A stretch of DNA of 64,000 nucleotides. It comes from Terrabacter sp. Root85. Lineage in GTDB: Bacteria; Actinomycetota; Actinomycetes; Actinomycetales; Dermatophilaceae. The notes under the pieces were generated by a model. That model ran no database searches, was not told the origin of the DNA, and saw only the letters and a list, made by a program, of their open reading frames with translations. Position numbers and translations under genes: made by a program. The DNA is taken from assembly GCF_001429185.1 (NCBI RefSeq), contig NZ_LMIW01000001.1, forward strand, positions 481,641 to 545,640, in the 5' to 3' direction. Positions 26,250-35,311 of this stretch are shown here, in pieces. Numbering within the stretch: position 1 is the stretch's first letter; each line of letters starts with the position of its first letter.

Positions 26250-27460
26250 ACGCCCGCACCGAGCACCTCGCGTACTCCACCCTCGTGCACCCGGGCGACA
26301 CCTGGTCGGAGATGCGCGACAGCCTCATGACCTACGCGCCGGCCGTGAAGCGGAGGGTGTCGCCCGACACGTCGTATGCCGTCTCGCTCCGTCTGTCCGC
26401 CTCGTCGGCGCAGACGCTGACCGACAACCCGGGCGAGCGGGAACGTCTGCGGGTCTGGCTGGACGAGAACGACATGTACGTCTACACCGTCAATGCCTTC
26501 CCCTACGGCCCGTTCAAGGGTCGTGTCGTGATGGAGGAGGTGTACGAGCCCGACTGGTCGGATCCTGACCGGGTCCGCTACACCTGCCAGGTCGCCGACA
26601 TCCTCGCCGAGGTCTGCCCGTCCCACGTGTCACCGTCCATCCAGACGTCGCCGCTCGCCTTCCGACCCAAGGTGCTGACGACCGCGGACCGGGCCACGCT
26701 GACCGAGAACGTCCTCACCGTGGTGGCACACCTCGTCGACCTCGAGCGCAGGACGGGGCGGCGAGTCAAGCTCGCGCTGGAGCCGGAGCCTGCCTGCTTC
26801 CTCGAGACGACCCCGGAGACGGTGGACTGGTTCCGCGAGGACGTCTGGTCCTCGACCGGGACGGAAACCCTGTGCCGGCTCACGGGACTCCCCGTCAGCG
26901 AGGTCGCGGGGCTGGTCCGTCGCCACCTCGGCGTCGTCTTCGACATCTGCCACCAGTCCGTGCAGTTCGAGGACATCGCCCGGTCGCTGGAGCTGCTCTC
27001 CGAGGCCGGGGTCCCGGTCTTCAAGCTGCAGGCCGCAGCCGCGCTCCGCGTCCCGGACGTCACCGACTCCGCCGTGGACGCCCTCGAGGCGTTCACGGAC
27101 ACGATCTACCTCAGCCAGACGACGGAGCGACGAGACGGGCGCCTCACGCGGTTTCTCCACCTCGCCGACGCCATCAGGGCCTGGCGCGCCGACCCCGCAG
27201 GAGGTCCTCGCGAGTGGCGGACGCACTTCCACGTACCGATCTTCCTCGACGACCTGGACGGACTCAGCACGACGCGGGCCGGCATCGTGGCCGCGCTCGA
27301 GGTGCACGCCCGGACCCCGCTCTCGGACCACCTCGAGATCGAGACCTACACGTGGGACGTGCTGCCCGCGCACCTCAAGAACGGTGACATCGTCGACTAC
27401 GTCTCGCGCGAGCTGGAGTGGATCCGCGCCGAGCTGGATCGGTTGGACCCGGGGCGATGA
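26246..27460 (+). CDS. EboE-like TIM-barrel protein (xylose-isomerase-like superfamily)
   Basis: A 404-residue protein resembling EboE of the ebo gene cluster, annotated in databases as a metabolite-traffic protein. Recognisable segments are YSTLVHPGDTWSEM at the start, TVNAFPYGPFKGRVV, VYEPDWSDPDRVRYT, SPSIQTSPLAFRPK, LALEPEPACFLET and VVFDICHQSVQFED. The Glu, Asp and His residues in the last two are placed like the metal ligands of xylose-isomerase-like barrels. GGGAGG precedes the GTG. Other ebo genes (TatD-like, UbiA-like, dehydroquinate-synthase-like) are absent nearby. An isomerase or epimerase of the pathway is a reasonable guess. Confidence 0.75.
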   Translation: MNARTEHLAYSTLVHPGDTWSEMRDSLMTYAPAVKRRVSPDTSYAVSLRLSASSAQTLTDNPGERERLRVWLDENDMYVYTVNAFPYGPFKGRVVMEEVYEPDWSDPDRVRYTCQVADILAEVCPSHVSPSIQTSPLAFRPKVLTTADRATLTENVLTVVAHLVDLERRTGRRVKLALEPEPACFLETTPETVDWFREDVWSSTGTETLCRLTGLPVSEVAGLVRRHLGVVFDICHQSVQFEDIARSLELLSEAGVPVFKLQAAAALRVPDVTDSAVDALEAFTDTIYLSQTTERRDGRLTRFLHLADAIRAWRADPAGGPREWRTHFHVPIFLDDLDGLSTTRAGIVAALEVHARTPLSDHLEIETYTWDVLPAHLKNGDIVDYVSRELEWIRAELDRLDPGR

Positions 27461-28476
27461 TCGACCATGCCTCCCTGCGGGACCGGGCCGAGGCCGCCCT
27501 CCCGCCAGACGTGTTCGCCTACTTCGCCGCGGGCGCAGGGGACGAGACCACCCTCGCGCGGCAGGAGCAGGCCTGGGACGAGGTGCTGCTGCGGCCGAGG
27601 GTGCTGCGGGACGTGTCGGCGACCTCGGCGGCGTCTCAGGTGCTCGGACAGCCGATCACCTCGCCCGTCCTCGTCGCCCCCACTGCCACCCACCGGCTGG
27701 CCCACCCCGAGGGTGAGGTCGGGGTCGCCCGGGCGGCCCGGGCGGCGGGCAGTCTCCTCGTGCTGTCGATGAGGTCGAGCACCCGGGTGGAGGCTGTCGC
27801 CGCCGCTGCCGGACCCTTCTGGCAGCAGCTCTACGTGCTACAGGACCGCGGCGTCACCGACGAGGTCGGCCGCCGTGCCGCCGCCGCCGGTGCGCTGGCT
27901 CTCGTGGTCACCGTCGACACCCCCCGCGTGGCTCGCAAGCGCGCAGGCCTGCCTGCCTCCCGTCCGAGCACCGGGATCATCGAGTCGCTCGACCACCGCC
28001 ACGTCGCCGATCCACGGCTCATGCAGGCCGAGGACGTCGGCCCCCGCGATCTCGAACGACTCGCCGAGAACAGTGGGCTGCCCGTCGTGGCGAAGGGCGT
28101 GCTGACCGCGGAAGCCGCCCGGGACTGCGTGGCCGCCGGCGCTTCTGCCGTGGTCGTGTCGACGCACGGAGGGCGGCAGCTCGACGGGGTCGTCCCGGCG
28201 CCCCTGGCCCTTCCGGAGGTCGTCGATGCCGTCGGCGACCGGGTGGAGGTCTACGTCGACGGGGGTGTCCGAACGGGATCGCACGTCCTCAAGGCCCTTG
28301 CCCTCGGAGCGCGGGCCGTGCTCGTCGGACGACCGGTCATCTGGGCCCTCGCCACCGGCGGGTCCGACGGGGTGCGAGACCTCCTCGTCGACATGGCCTC
28401 GGAGGTGGAGGAGGCACTCGCCCTCGCCGGGTGCCGGTCCTGCGGCGACGTCGGGCCCGACCTCGTGCGCCGGTAG
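27457..28476 (+). CDS. FMN-dependent alpha-hydroxyacid oxidase/dehydrogenase
   Basis: A 339-residue TIM barrel of the glycolate-oxidase/lactate-dehydrogenase (LldD) family. DVFAYFAAGAGDETT is the substrate-side Tyr region, PVLVAPTATHRLAHPEGE binds FMN, and VVAKGVL has the FMN-contacting Lys. VSTHGGRQLDG contains the catalytic His, and the FMN phosphate site is VDGGVRTGSHVLKALALGARAVLVGRP (segments). The usual SNHGGRQLD is STHGGRQLDG here. It would oxidise a short 2-hydroxyacid to a 2-oxoacid, which could feed the E1 enzyme. ATGA overlap with the preceding gene. Confidence 0.87.
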   Translation: MIDHASLRDRAEAALPPDVFAYFAAGAGDETTLARQEQAWDEVLLRPRVLRDVSATSAASQVLGQPITSPVLVAPTATHRLAHPEGEVGVARAARAAGSLLVLSMRSSTRVEAVAAAAGPFWQQLYVLQDRGVTDEVGRRAAAAGALALVVTVDTPRVARKRAGLPASRPSTGIIESLDHRHVADPRLMQAEDVGPRDLERLAENSGLPVVAKGVLTAEAARDCVAAGASAVVVSTHGGRQLDGVVPAPLALPEVVDAVGDRVEVYVDGGVRTGSHVLKALALGARAVLVGRPVIWALATGGSDGVRDLLVDMASEVEEALALAGCRSCGDVGPDLVRR

Positions 28477-28559
28477 GACGAGCGGCGCTCCCGCACGGGC
28501 GTATGCCGTGCTGCGCTGCGCGAGCCGCCCTCCCTCTCCCCTACCTAGGAAGTGACGAC

Positions 28560-30056
28560 ATGACGACGACAGCGGTCACGGACCAGACCGAACGCGCTCT
28601 CTTGGCTCGGATCCCCACCGGGCTCTACATCGACGGCCGGTGGACCGAGGCTGCCGACGGTGGCCGGTTCGAGGTCGTCGACCCCTCCACCGAGACCGTC
28701 CTCGCCACCGTCGCCGACGCGCGACCCGACGACGGCGACCGCGCGCTCGCTGCGGCGCACGCCGCCCAGCCGTCATGGGGGCGCACTCCACCGCGCGACA
28801 GGGCCGAGATCCTCCGCCAGGCCTTCGAGCTCGTGACCATCCGCGCCGAGGACTTCGCGCTGACGATGACCCTCGAGATGGGCAAACCCCTCGCCGAGGC
28901 GCACGCCGAGGTCGGCTACGGGGCCGAGTTCCTCCGCTGGTTCGGCGAGGAGTCAACGCGGATCTCCGGCCGGTACTCCACGGCTCCCGACGGAGCCAAC
29001 CGCCTCTTGGTCACGAGGCGACCGGTCGGGCCGTGCCTGTTCATCACACCGTGGAACTTCCCGCTCGCCATGGCGACCCGCAAGATCGCGCCGGCCGTCG
29101 CCGCAGGCTGCACCATGGTCCTCAAGCCTGCCGAGCTGACCCCACTGAGCGCCCTGCTCCTCGCCGAGGTCCTCGAGGACGCCGGCCTGCCGCCGGGTGT
29201 CCTCAACGTCATCCCCACGACCGACCCGGGGTCGGTGAGCAGCCCGCTGCTGTCGGACGCGCGGCTGCGCAAGCTGTCGTTCACCGGCTCGACACCGGTG
29301 GGCCGGCGGCTCATCGCCGCCTCGGCCGACCAGGTGCTCCGGGTCTCGATGGAGCTCGGAGGCAATGCCCCCTTCATCGTCTTCGAGGACGCCGACCTCG
29401 ACGCCGCCGTCGAGGGAGCGTTCGCCGCCAAGCTGCGCAACGGCGGTGAGGCCTGCGTCGCCGCCAACCGCTTCCTCGTGCACCGGAGTCTCGCCGACGA
29501 GTTCGGACAGGCCCTCGCAGCACGGATGTCCTCCGTCACGGTCGGTCGTGGCACCGACCCGGCCACACGCCTGGGTCCCCTCATCAACGCCGCGGCCGTC
29601 GCCCGGGTGGGCCGTCTCGTGGACGGAGCCGTCGCCGCGGGCGCCCGTCTCGCCCTCGGTGGCCGGGCACTCGACGGACCCGGCCACTTCTTCCCGCCCA
29701 CTGTCCTCACCGACGTGCCAGCCGGCGCGGACATCCTCGACGAGGAGATCTTCGGACCGGTCGCCTCGATCGTTCCCTTCGACACCGAGGACGAGGCCGT
29801 CCGCCTCGCGAACGCCACGCCGTTCGGACTCGTCTGCTACGTCTACACCCGCGACCTCGACCGAGGGCTCCGGATGGGCGAACGTCTGGAGACCGGGATG
29901 CTCGGCCTCAACACGGGCGTGGTGTCCAACCCGGCAGCTCCGTTCGGCGGCGTGAAGCAGTCCGGCCTCGGCCGCGAGGGAGGACGTGAAGGTATCGAGG
30001 AGTACCTCGAGACCTGCTACATCGGCGTGGCCGACCCGTTCGCAGCATTCGGATGA
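28560..30056 (+). CDS. NAD(P)-dependent aldehyde dehydrogenase, succinate-semialdehyde dehydrogenase type
   Basis: A 498-residue ALDH. PWNFPLAMATRK, TGSTPVGRRL and MELGGNAPF (general-base Glu) are present, with the catalytic Cys in GGEACVAANRF, where most relatives have GQxC. The C-terminus GGVKQSGLGREGGREGIEEY is typical of the GabD group. AGGAAG lies seven bases before the ATG. It closes the catabolic cluster after an 83-base gap and would oxidise the aldehyde product of the pathway, for example acetaldehyde or a semialdehyde. Confidence 0.9.
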   Translation: MTTTAVTDQTERALLARIPTGLYIDGRWTEAADGGRFEVVDPSTETVLATVADARPDDGDRALAAAHAAQPSWGRTPPRDRAEILRQAFELVTIRAEDFALTMTLEMGKPLAEAHAEVGYGAEFLRWFGEESTRISGRYSTAPDGANRLLVTRRPVGPCLFITPWNFPLAMATRKIAPAVAAGCTMVLKPAELTPLSALLLAEVLEDAGLPPGVLNVIPTTDPGSVSSPLLSDARLRKLSFTGSTPVGRRLIAASADQVLRVSMELGGNAPFIVFEDADLDAAVEGAFAAKLRNGGEACVAANRFLVHRSLADEFGQALAARMSSVTVGRGTDPATRLGPLINAAAVARVGRLVDGAVAAGARLALGGRALDGPGHFFPPTVLTDVPAGADILDEEIFGPVASIVPFDTEDEAVRLANATPFGLVCYVYTRDLDRGLRMGERLETGMLGLNTGVVSNPAAPFGGVKQSGLGREGGREGIEEYLETCYIGVADPFAAFG

Positions 30057-30164
30057 GGGTCGGTCCGCCGCCGCGCCCTCATTCCCCGGCGCGCGAGATG
30101 ACCTCGGCCACGAGCCAGCCGGGTTCGTGGTCAACCTCCCAGCGGGCAGGTGCGCCGAGTCATG

Positions 30165-30205
30165 GGCGGATGCCGCCCACCTCCTGGGAGGGGACGGCAT
30201 CCGCC
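30165..30205. terminator. Hairpin between the convergent ALDH and subtilase genes
   Basis: GGCGGATGCCG (30165-30175) pairs perfectly over 11 bases with CGGCATCCGCC (30195-30205). The loop itself contains CCTCC/GGAGG, which would extend the structure. The position between two convergent genes supports a bidirectional terminator. The rest of the 172-base gap is featureless. Confidence 0.7.
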
Positions 30206-30228
30206 ATGTCGAGAAATCTGGCGCTTCG

Positions 30229-33200
30229 TCAGCGCACCGCGTAGGCCGACTTGACGACCTGCGTCACCGAAGCACCCTTGCTGTCGGTCACCTCGACCCG
30301 CGTGGTGACCGTCTTGCCGCTGGCACCCGTGTGGTCGACGACCGCGCTCCACGCCCCGGCGTTGCTGGACACCGCGGCGTCCGTCCACGTCGTGCCACCG
30401 TCGTAGGAGAAGGCAAACGTCGCCGAGACGATGTCACCAGGGGCGTAGCCGCCGTGACCGGTGACCCGGATCGGCAGCACCTGCCCCGCCGAGGCGCCGA
30501 GGGTCTTGCTGCCTTCCTCGGGCAGGCCGACCCGCGGGAAGAGCAGCGGGAGACCGACCGAGAACGTGTCGGGGTCGAGCGCGGAGCGGAAGCGCCACGT
30601 CGTCTTGACCTCGGTCGATCGGGCCCACTGACGCGCCGGGCTCCCGAACTTGCCGGTGTTCATCTCCAGCTCGTAGGCCGAGTCCTCGGCCGGCACCTCG
30701 AAGACGCCGTTGGGGGTGTAGCTGTAGCCGATCTCCTCGCCGTTGCGGCGCAGCGTGAGGTTGCCCTCGTCCCCGAAGCTGCCGGGGTTGGCCACGTGCC
30801 CGAAGTCGTCGCCCCACATCTGGGGGGCGAAGCCCATCAGGCCACCCTGCCGCTCGGCCGTCAGCTGCTCGAGGCCCTGGTCGTTCTTGATCGCAGCCGG
30901 GGCGACGATGCCGCCGTACCAGCTGTCGGTGCGGACGCTGCCGGCCGGGTAGGTGCGCCAGGCCTCGGTCATCGCCTCTCCGAAGGGGAAGCTCGAGGTG
31001 AGGTAGTGCAGCCACTTCGTGCCGCCGTCGGTGTAGAACTCGGTGCGCTTGGTCGCGACGTGGACCGCCTCATAGGCGGAGACACCGAAGGTGACGCCGT
31101 TGTCACGACCGGCATAGACGTAGTCCAGGAGCGGCGTGTCGACACCCATGCCCTTGTAGTCCGCCTCCGTGCGGCCGAGCTTCTTGTCCTGGGCGACGAA
31201 CGTCTTGTCGTCGGTCAGCGGGGTCGACTGGGTGAAGCCGAGGTTGTAGACGTACGGGCTGCTGGCCGTCGCCTTCCAGGAGAGCGTCAGCTGACCACCG
31301 GGGGCGGTGGCAAGGAGCGCCTGGAGCTGGTCGCCCTCGACCATCGGAAGGGAGTAGGTCGCCACGCTGAGCGGCGTGAACCCGGCCACCGGCAGCCACT
31401 TGCCGGGAGCCGGAGCGTACGCGAGCAGGGCCCTGACACCGGCCGCGCGAGCCCGGTTGACCATCGACGGAGAGATGCCAGCGGTGCTGACCTTGACGAG
31501 CACGACCTTGCCACCCACGCGGGCGGGGTCGAAGATCGAGCCGGTACCGCCGTCGACGAGACCCGCAGTGCCGACACCGTCGAGGCCCGGCGCCGCGTTC
31601 GGCGCCGCGATCGGGTGCAGCACCGGTCCTGCGACGACCGACAGGGACTCGACGGCAGGCGCGTAGCGGCGCGACCAGTCACCGAACTCCCAGGTGCCCT
31701 GCTGGGGGTTGCCCTGCACGTCGGCGTACACGGCGGTCGTCGTCGAGCCACTGCTGAGGGAGCCGGCGTGGATCCACGTGTCGTCCCACGTGCGGGAGAA
31801 CGAGAGGACCGAGGCCTTGGGCTCACTGGGCCGGTCCGTCTTGACCGACAGCAGGTGCGCCTTGGTCGCGTCGAAGTCGACGGTCGTGTCGCCGGTGATC
31901 TTGATCTCCGGTCGGCCGAAGTAGGCGATGGAGCCGACGGTGTTCGGGGTCAGGTAGGTCGGGTCGGGGCTCCTGACGAAGCTCGACAGGAAGTAGGTGC
32001 CGGGACGCACCTGGAACGTCTGCTCCGCGGCGCCGTTGTTGAAGGCGCGCTGTGCCTTGATGGAGTCGATGTTGACCACGTCGACGCTCGAACCCAGGTT
32101 GGCGGGCTGACCGAGGCGGTCCTTCATCCGGACGGTGAGCCGCACCGTCTGGGGAGTGACGTAGAGCGAGAAGGGCGTCGACACGTCGGCGCCGCCGGTG
32201 GCCAGGATGCGGCCCGTGACGTCGCCGTACTGCGCAGCCGCGAGCTTCGCGGTCGGGTCGACCTTCAGCGGGACCTTGACGGTGCCACCAGCGGGGACGG
32301 TCACCGACGAGGCTCCGAGGACGGCCGGCGTCGACGTGACGGCGGAACCGTCGTCACCCGTGACACCGGCGACGGACAGCTTGAGAGTGACCGGCTGGTC
32401 GGTGACGTTGGTGTAGGGAAGGTCGATGGTCGTGACCTGGGCGCTCGTGTGCGGCCACGCGAACGTCCCGGCCTGCACCGGCATGGTGATCACCGGGGCC
32501 TTCGCCGCGGCGATCACATCCAGTCGACCCGCGCCCTGCGCGCGGACGTCACCGGGAACATCGGACTTCGCCGACGACACGAGGGCCGCCTTGAGCTGCT
32601 GCCCGGTCCAGGTCGGGTGCGTCTGCTTGACGATGGCGGCGGCACCGGCGACGTGCGGCGTCGCCATCGACGTGCCCGACATCGCGACGTACGCGTTGTC
32701 GCCCCGCCCGCCTGAGCGGGCGGCGGTGATGCCGACGCCCGGCGCCGAGATCTCCGGCTTGAGGGTGTGGTCGACCGCTGTGGGCCCGCGGCTGGAGAAC
32801 CATGCCGGCACGTCCTGACGGTCCACGGCGCCCACCGTCAGCACGGCGGGAGCACAGCCGGGAGCCGAGACCGTGTTGTTCGCCGAGCCCGTGTTGCCCG
32901 CCGCAATGACGAAGAGGGTGGAGCTCGTGGTGGCGAGCTCCTGCGCAGCGGACGACATCGGGTCGTTGCAGGCGGCAGGTGCCCCATTGCTCCCGAGGCT
33001 CATGGACACGACGTCGGCGCCCTGCGAGACCGCCCACTCCATGCCGCCGATGATCATCGAGTCGGAACCACCACCGTTGTCACCGAGCACCTTGCCGATG
33101 AGCAGCTGGGTCTCGGGCGCGACGCCCTTCTCGACGCCATCGCTCGCCGCGCCGGAGCCGCCGACGGTGGAGGCGGTGTGCGTGCCGTGACCGTGCACGT

Positions 33201-34005
33201 CCGACAGCGCTCCACCCGCTGAGCCGGTGAAGTCCTTGGACGCCACGATCCGACCCTGCAGGTCAGGGTGCTCGGCGTCGGCGCCCGTGTCGAGGACGGC
33301 GACCTTGGTGCCGGCCCCCTTGAGGCCCTCTGCCCAGGCCTGGTCGGCGTTGACCTGCTTGGTCGACTGGTCGAGGGTGGCGTACGCCTTGGCGTCGAGC
33401 CAGATCTTCTCGATCTTGGCGCCCGCCGCGGTGGACGGGTCCGTCGCGTCGGCGAAGAAGTGAGCGGCCTGCGCCTTGCCGGCCTTGAGCGCGATGCCGT
33501 CGATCGAGTGCAGCGTCTGGCCCTTTGCCGCGCCCTTCGGGGTGACCGGTGCCGAGCGGGCCCGGCTGAGGTCAGTGGTGTAGCGCGCGATGACCGGCAC
33601 GCTGTCGGTGCTGGCGTCGTCGTAGCCCATGGCGACGAGCCCGGTCACGTTGAAGAGCTCCTCGTCCACCTTGCCCGAGGCCAGGGCGTCCACGGCATCG
33701 GCGGGATAGACGTAGACGTCCTTGCCGACCCGGCGCGTCTCGACAGAAGGCACGGTGCCGTCCTCGCGCGGCAGCACGGTGACGATCGGCGCGTTGGTGC
33801 CTGCCCCGGTGACGAGGACCTTGTCGCCCGTGATCAGGGTGACGGTCTTGGGGGCGTCGCTCGCCGCGTGGGAAGCGGACGATCCGACGATCGGGCGGGG
33901 TGTGGCACCTGAGTCCTGGCCGAAGGCCGAGGTGGGGGCGGCCGCGGTGGCGGCAACGATGGCAACCGTTGCCACCCCTAGGGTGTGACGCCAGATGGGG
34001 CGCAT
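30229..34005 (-). CDS. Secreted S8-family subtilisin-like serine protease
   Basis: A 1258-residue exported protease. The start MRPIWRHTLG, a hydrophobic core and APTSAFGQ form a Sec signal peptide. A propeptide follows, then the catalytic triad: Asp in VAVLDTGADAEHPD, His in HGHGTHTASTVGG and Ser in MSGTSMATPHVAGA. The last 700 residues contain several beta-rich domains, including a PA-like insertion (RAAGVRALLAYAP), and resemble large extracellular subtilases of soil actinobacteria. GGAGGA lies before the ATG; in-frame starts further upstream would disrupt the signal peptide. It is divergent from a regulator gene. Confidence 0.92.
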   Translation of the reverse strand: MRPIWRHTLGVATVAIVAATAAAPTSAFGQDSGATPRPIVGSSASHAASDAPKTVTLITGDKVLVTGAGTNAPIVTVLPREDGTVPSVETRRVGKDVYVYPADAVDALASGKVDEELFNVTGLVAMGYDDASTDSVPVIARYTTDLSRARSAPVTPKGAAKGQTLHSIDGIALKAGKAQAAHFFADATDPSTAAGAKIEKIWLDAKAYATLDQSTKQVNADQAWAEGLKGAGTKVAVLDTGADAEHPDLQGRIVASKDFTGSAGGALSDVHGHGTHTASTVGGSGAASDGVEKGVAPETQLLIGKVLGDNGGGSDSMIIGGMEWAVSQGADVVSMSLGSNGAPAACNDPMSSAAQELATTSSTLFVIAAGNTGSANNTVSAPGCAPAVLTVGAVDRQDVPAWFSSRGPTAVDHTLKPEISAPGVGITAARSGGRGDNAYVAMSGTSMATPHVAGAAAIVKQTHPTWTGQQLKAALVSSAKSDVPGDVRAQGAGRLDVIAAAKAPVITMPVQAGTFAWPHTSAQVTTIDLPYTNVTDQPVTLKLSVAGVTGDDGSAVTSTPAVLGASSVTVPAGGTVKVPLKVDPTAKLAAAQYGDVTGRILATGGADVSTPFSLYVTPQTVRLTVRMKDRLGQPANLGSSVDVVNIDSIKAQRAFNNGAAEQTFQVRPGTYFLSSFVRSPDPTYLTPNTVGSIAYFGRPEIKITGDTTVDFDATKAHLLSVKTDRPSEPKASVLSFSRTWDDTWIHAGSLSSGSTTTAVYADVQGNPQQGTWEFGDWSRRYAPAVESLSVVAGPVLHPIAAPNAAPGLDGVGTAGLVDGGTGSIFDPARVGGKVVLVKVSTAGISPSMVNRARAAGVRALLAYAPAPGKWLPVAGFTPLSVATYSLPMVEGDQLQALLATAPGGQLTLSWKATASSPYVYNLGFTQSTPLTDDKTFVAQDKKLGRTEADYKGMGVDTPLLDYVYAGRDNGVTFGVSAYEAVHVATKRTEFYTDGGTKWLHYLTSSFPFGEAMTEAWRTYPAGSVRTDSWYGGIVAPAAIKNDQGLEQLTAERQGGLMGFAPQMWGDDFGHVANPGSFGDEGNLTLRRNGEEIGYSYTPNGVFEVPAEDSAYELEMNTGKFGSPARQWARSTEVKTTWRFRSALDPDTFSVGLPLLFPRVGLPEEGSKTLGASAGQVLPIRVTGHGGYAPGDIVSATFAFSYDGGTTWTDAAVSSNAGAWSAVVDHTGASGKTVTTRVEVTDSKGASVTQVVKSAYAVR

Positions 34006-34207
34006 GCTGGTCCTCCGGGGAGTGTGGCGCGAGCCCGCTGTTCGGGTCACGCTGCGTGAGGGTGGCGCCGGGGGTGGGACTCCGGCGCCGCGAGCCACAG
34101 TGCCCGAGGAGCGAATCGTCGGGAAGAATGTGCGTGCGGCGGTTATGCGTCATGGCGCAGGTGCGCCACCCGCCCGAACGACGTAGGACGTACCGGAAGG
34201 AGCCGGC

Positions 34208-35194
34208 GTGGAAGCGCTTGCCGCGCTGGGCCTCGGCCCGGCGGAGTCCACGCTCTACCGCACGCTGGTCGGGCTGGGTGGCACGACCGTCGACGACCTC
34301 ACCCATCGCTGCCAGCTCTCGAGCGCGGAGGTCGAGGAGAGTCTCGTCGGGCTGGAGCGCATGGGACTGGTGGCACAGTCGGCCGCCACGCCGGGCCGCT
34401 GGGTGGCGGCGCCACCGGGGATCGCGCTGCGCGCCCTCCTCAACGACCGCCGTCACGAGCTCGATCAGGCTGAGCTCGTGGCCGCACGGCTGGCGGAGGC
34501 GCACCGCACCGATGCTGCGGGGAGCGTTCACGATCTCGTCGAGGTGGTCGTCGGGGCCGGCGCGGTCGGACAGCGGTTCCACCAGCTGCAGCTGGGCGCC
34601 GTCGAGGAGGTCTGCGTCCTCGTCACCGACAACCCGACGGCCGTGACGGCGGCGGAGAACCAGGCCGAGGACATCGCGGCGGCCCGCGGCGTCCGGTACC
34701 GGGTCGTGCTCGAGCGCGACGTGCTGGAGCAGACGTCGCAGACCGAGCTGGTGGCGGTGATACGCCGCGACGAGGAGGTGCGGATCAGCGACCGTGTCCC
34801 GACCAAGCTCGTCATCGCCGACCGTCGCACCGCGATGGTGCCCCTTGACGCCGACTCCCCGGAGCCGGCGGCCCTCGTCATCCACTCGACCGGGCTCGTC
34901 CAGTCCCTCCTGTCGCTCTTCGACTTCGTCTGGCGCGAAGCCTGGCCGCTCAACTTCGTGTCTCCGGAGAGCGACGAGCTCGTGGAGACGGCCCCGGGTC
35001 CGGACGAGACCGACCTCCAGGTGCTCTCGCTCCTCATCGCCGGCGCCTCCGACGTCCTGGTCGCGCGGCAGCTCGACGTCGGGCTACGCACCGTCCAGCG
35101 CCGGGTCCGGTCGCTCATGGATGCCACCGGTGCCAACAGCCGCATCCAGCTGGGTTGGGCGGCACACGAGAAGGGCTGGCTCCGCCGACCGTAG
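34208..35194 (+). CDS. Transcriptional regulator with TrmB-like N-terminus and LuxR-type C-terminal HTH
   Basis: A 328-residue protein. Residues 1-75 look like a TrmB/winged-helix unit (LGLGPAESTLYRTLVGLGGTTVDDLTHRC). A central sensor-like region follows. Residues about 260-325 (DLQVLSLLIAGASDVLVARQL, DVGLRTVQRRVRSLMDATGANSR) form a LuxR/GerE HTH. Actinobacteria often place such regulators beside secreted proteases or membrane lipids. GAAGGAG precedes the GTG by six bases. It is divergent from the subtilase across 202 bases in which I see no other gene. Confidence 0.85.
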   Translation: MEALAALGLGPAESTLYRTLVGLGGTTVDDLTHRCQLSSAEVEESLVGLERMGLVAQSAATPGRWVAAPPGIALRALLNDRRHELDQAELVAARLAEAHRTDAAGSVHDLVEVVVGAGAVGQRFHQLQLGAVEEVCVLVTDNPTAVTAAENQAEDIAAARGVRYRVVLERDVLEQTSQTELVAVIRRDEEVRISDRVPTKLVIADRRTAMVPLDADSPEPAALVIHSTGLVQSLLSLFDFVWREAWPLNFVSPESDELVETAPGPDETDLQVLSLLIAGASDVLVARQLDVGLRTVQRRVRSLMDATGANSRIQLGWAAHEKGWLRRP

Positions 35195-35273
35195 CTCGAC
35201 GGTCTCCGCCCCCGACCGCTGAGGCGGGTGCCGGTGCCGCCTGCTCGCCTGCTCGGCCAACGTTGGACAAGGG

Positions 35274-35304
35274 TTGTACATCTTTGCGATCGGACGCTTA
35301 AGGT
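35274..35304 (+). promoter_or_regulatory. Putative promoter of the HEAT-GT4 gene
   Basis: TTGTAC (35274-35279) and TTAAGG/TAAGGT (35298-35304) are separated by 18-19 bases; the start codon follows within 10 bases of the -10. A leaderless or very short-leader transcript is suggested. Confidence 0.4.
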
Positions 35305-35311
35305 CGGAGCC

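Noticed and set aside
29986-32715. Long plus-strand frame opposite the subtilase gene
   Set aside because: Shadow of the subtilase, which has the full catalytic triad and signal peptide on the minus strand.
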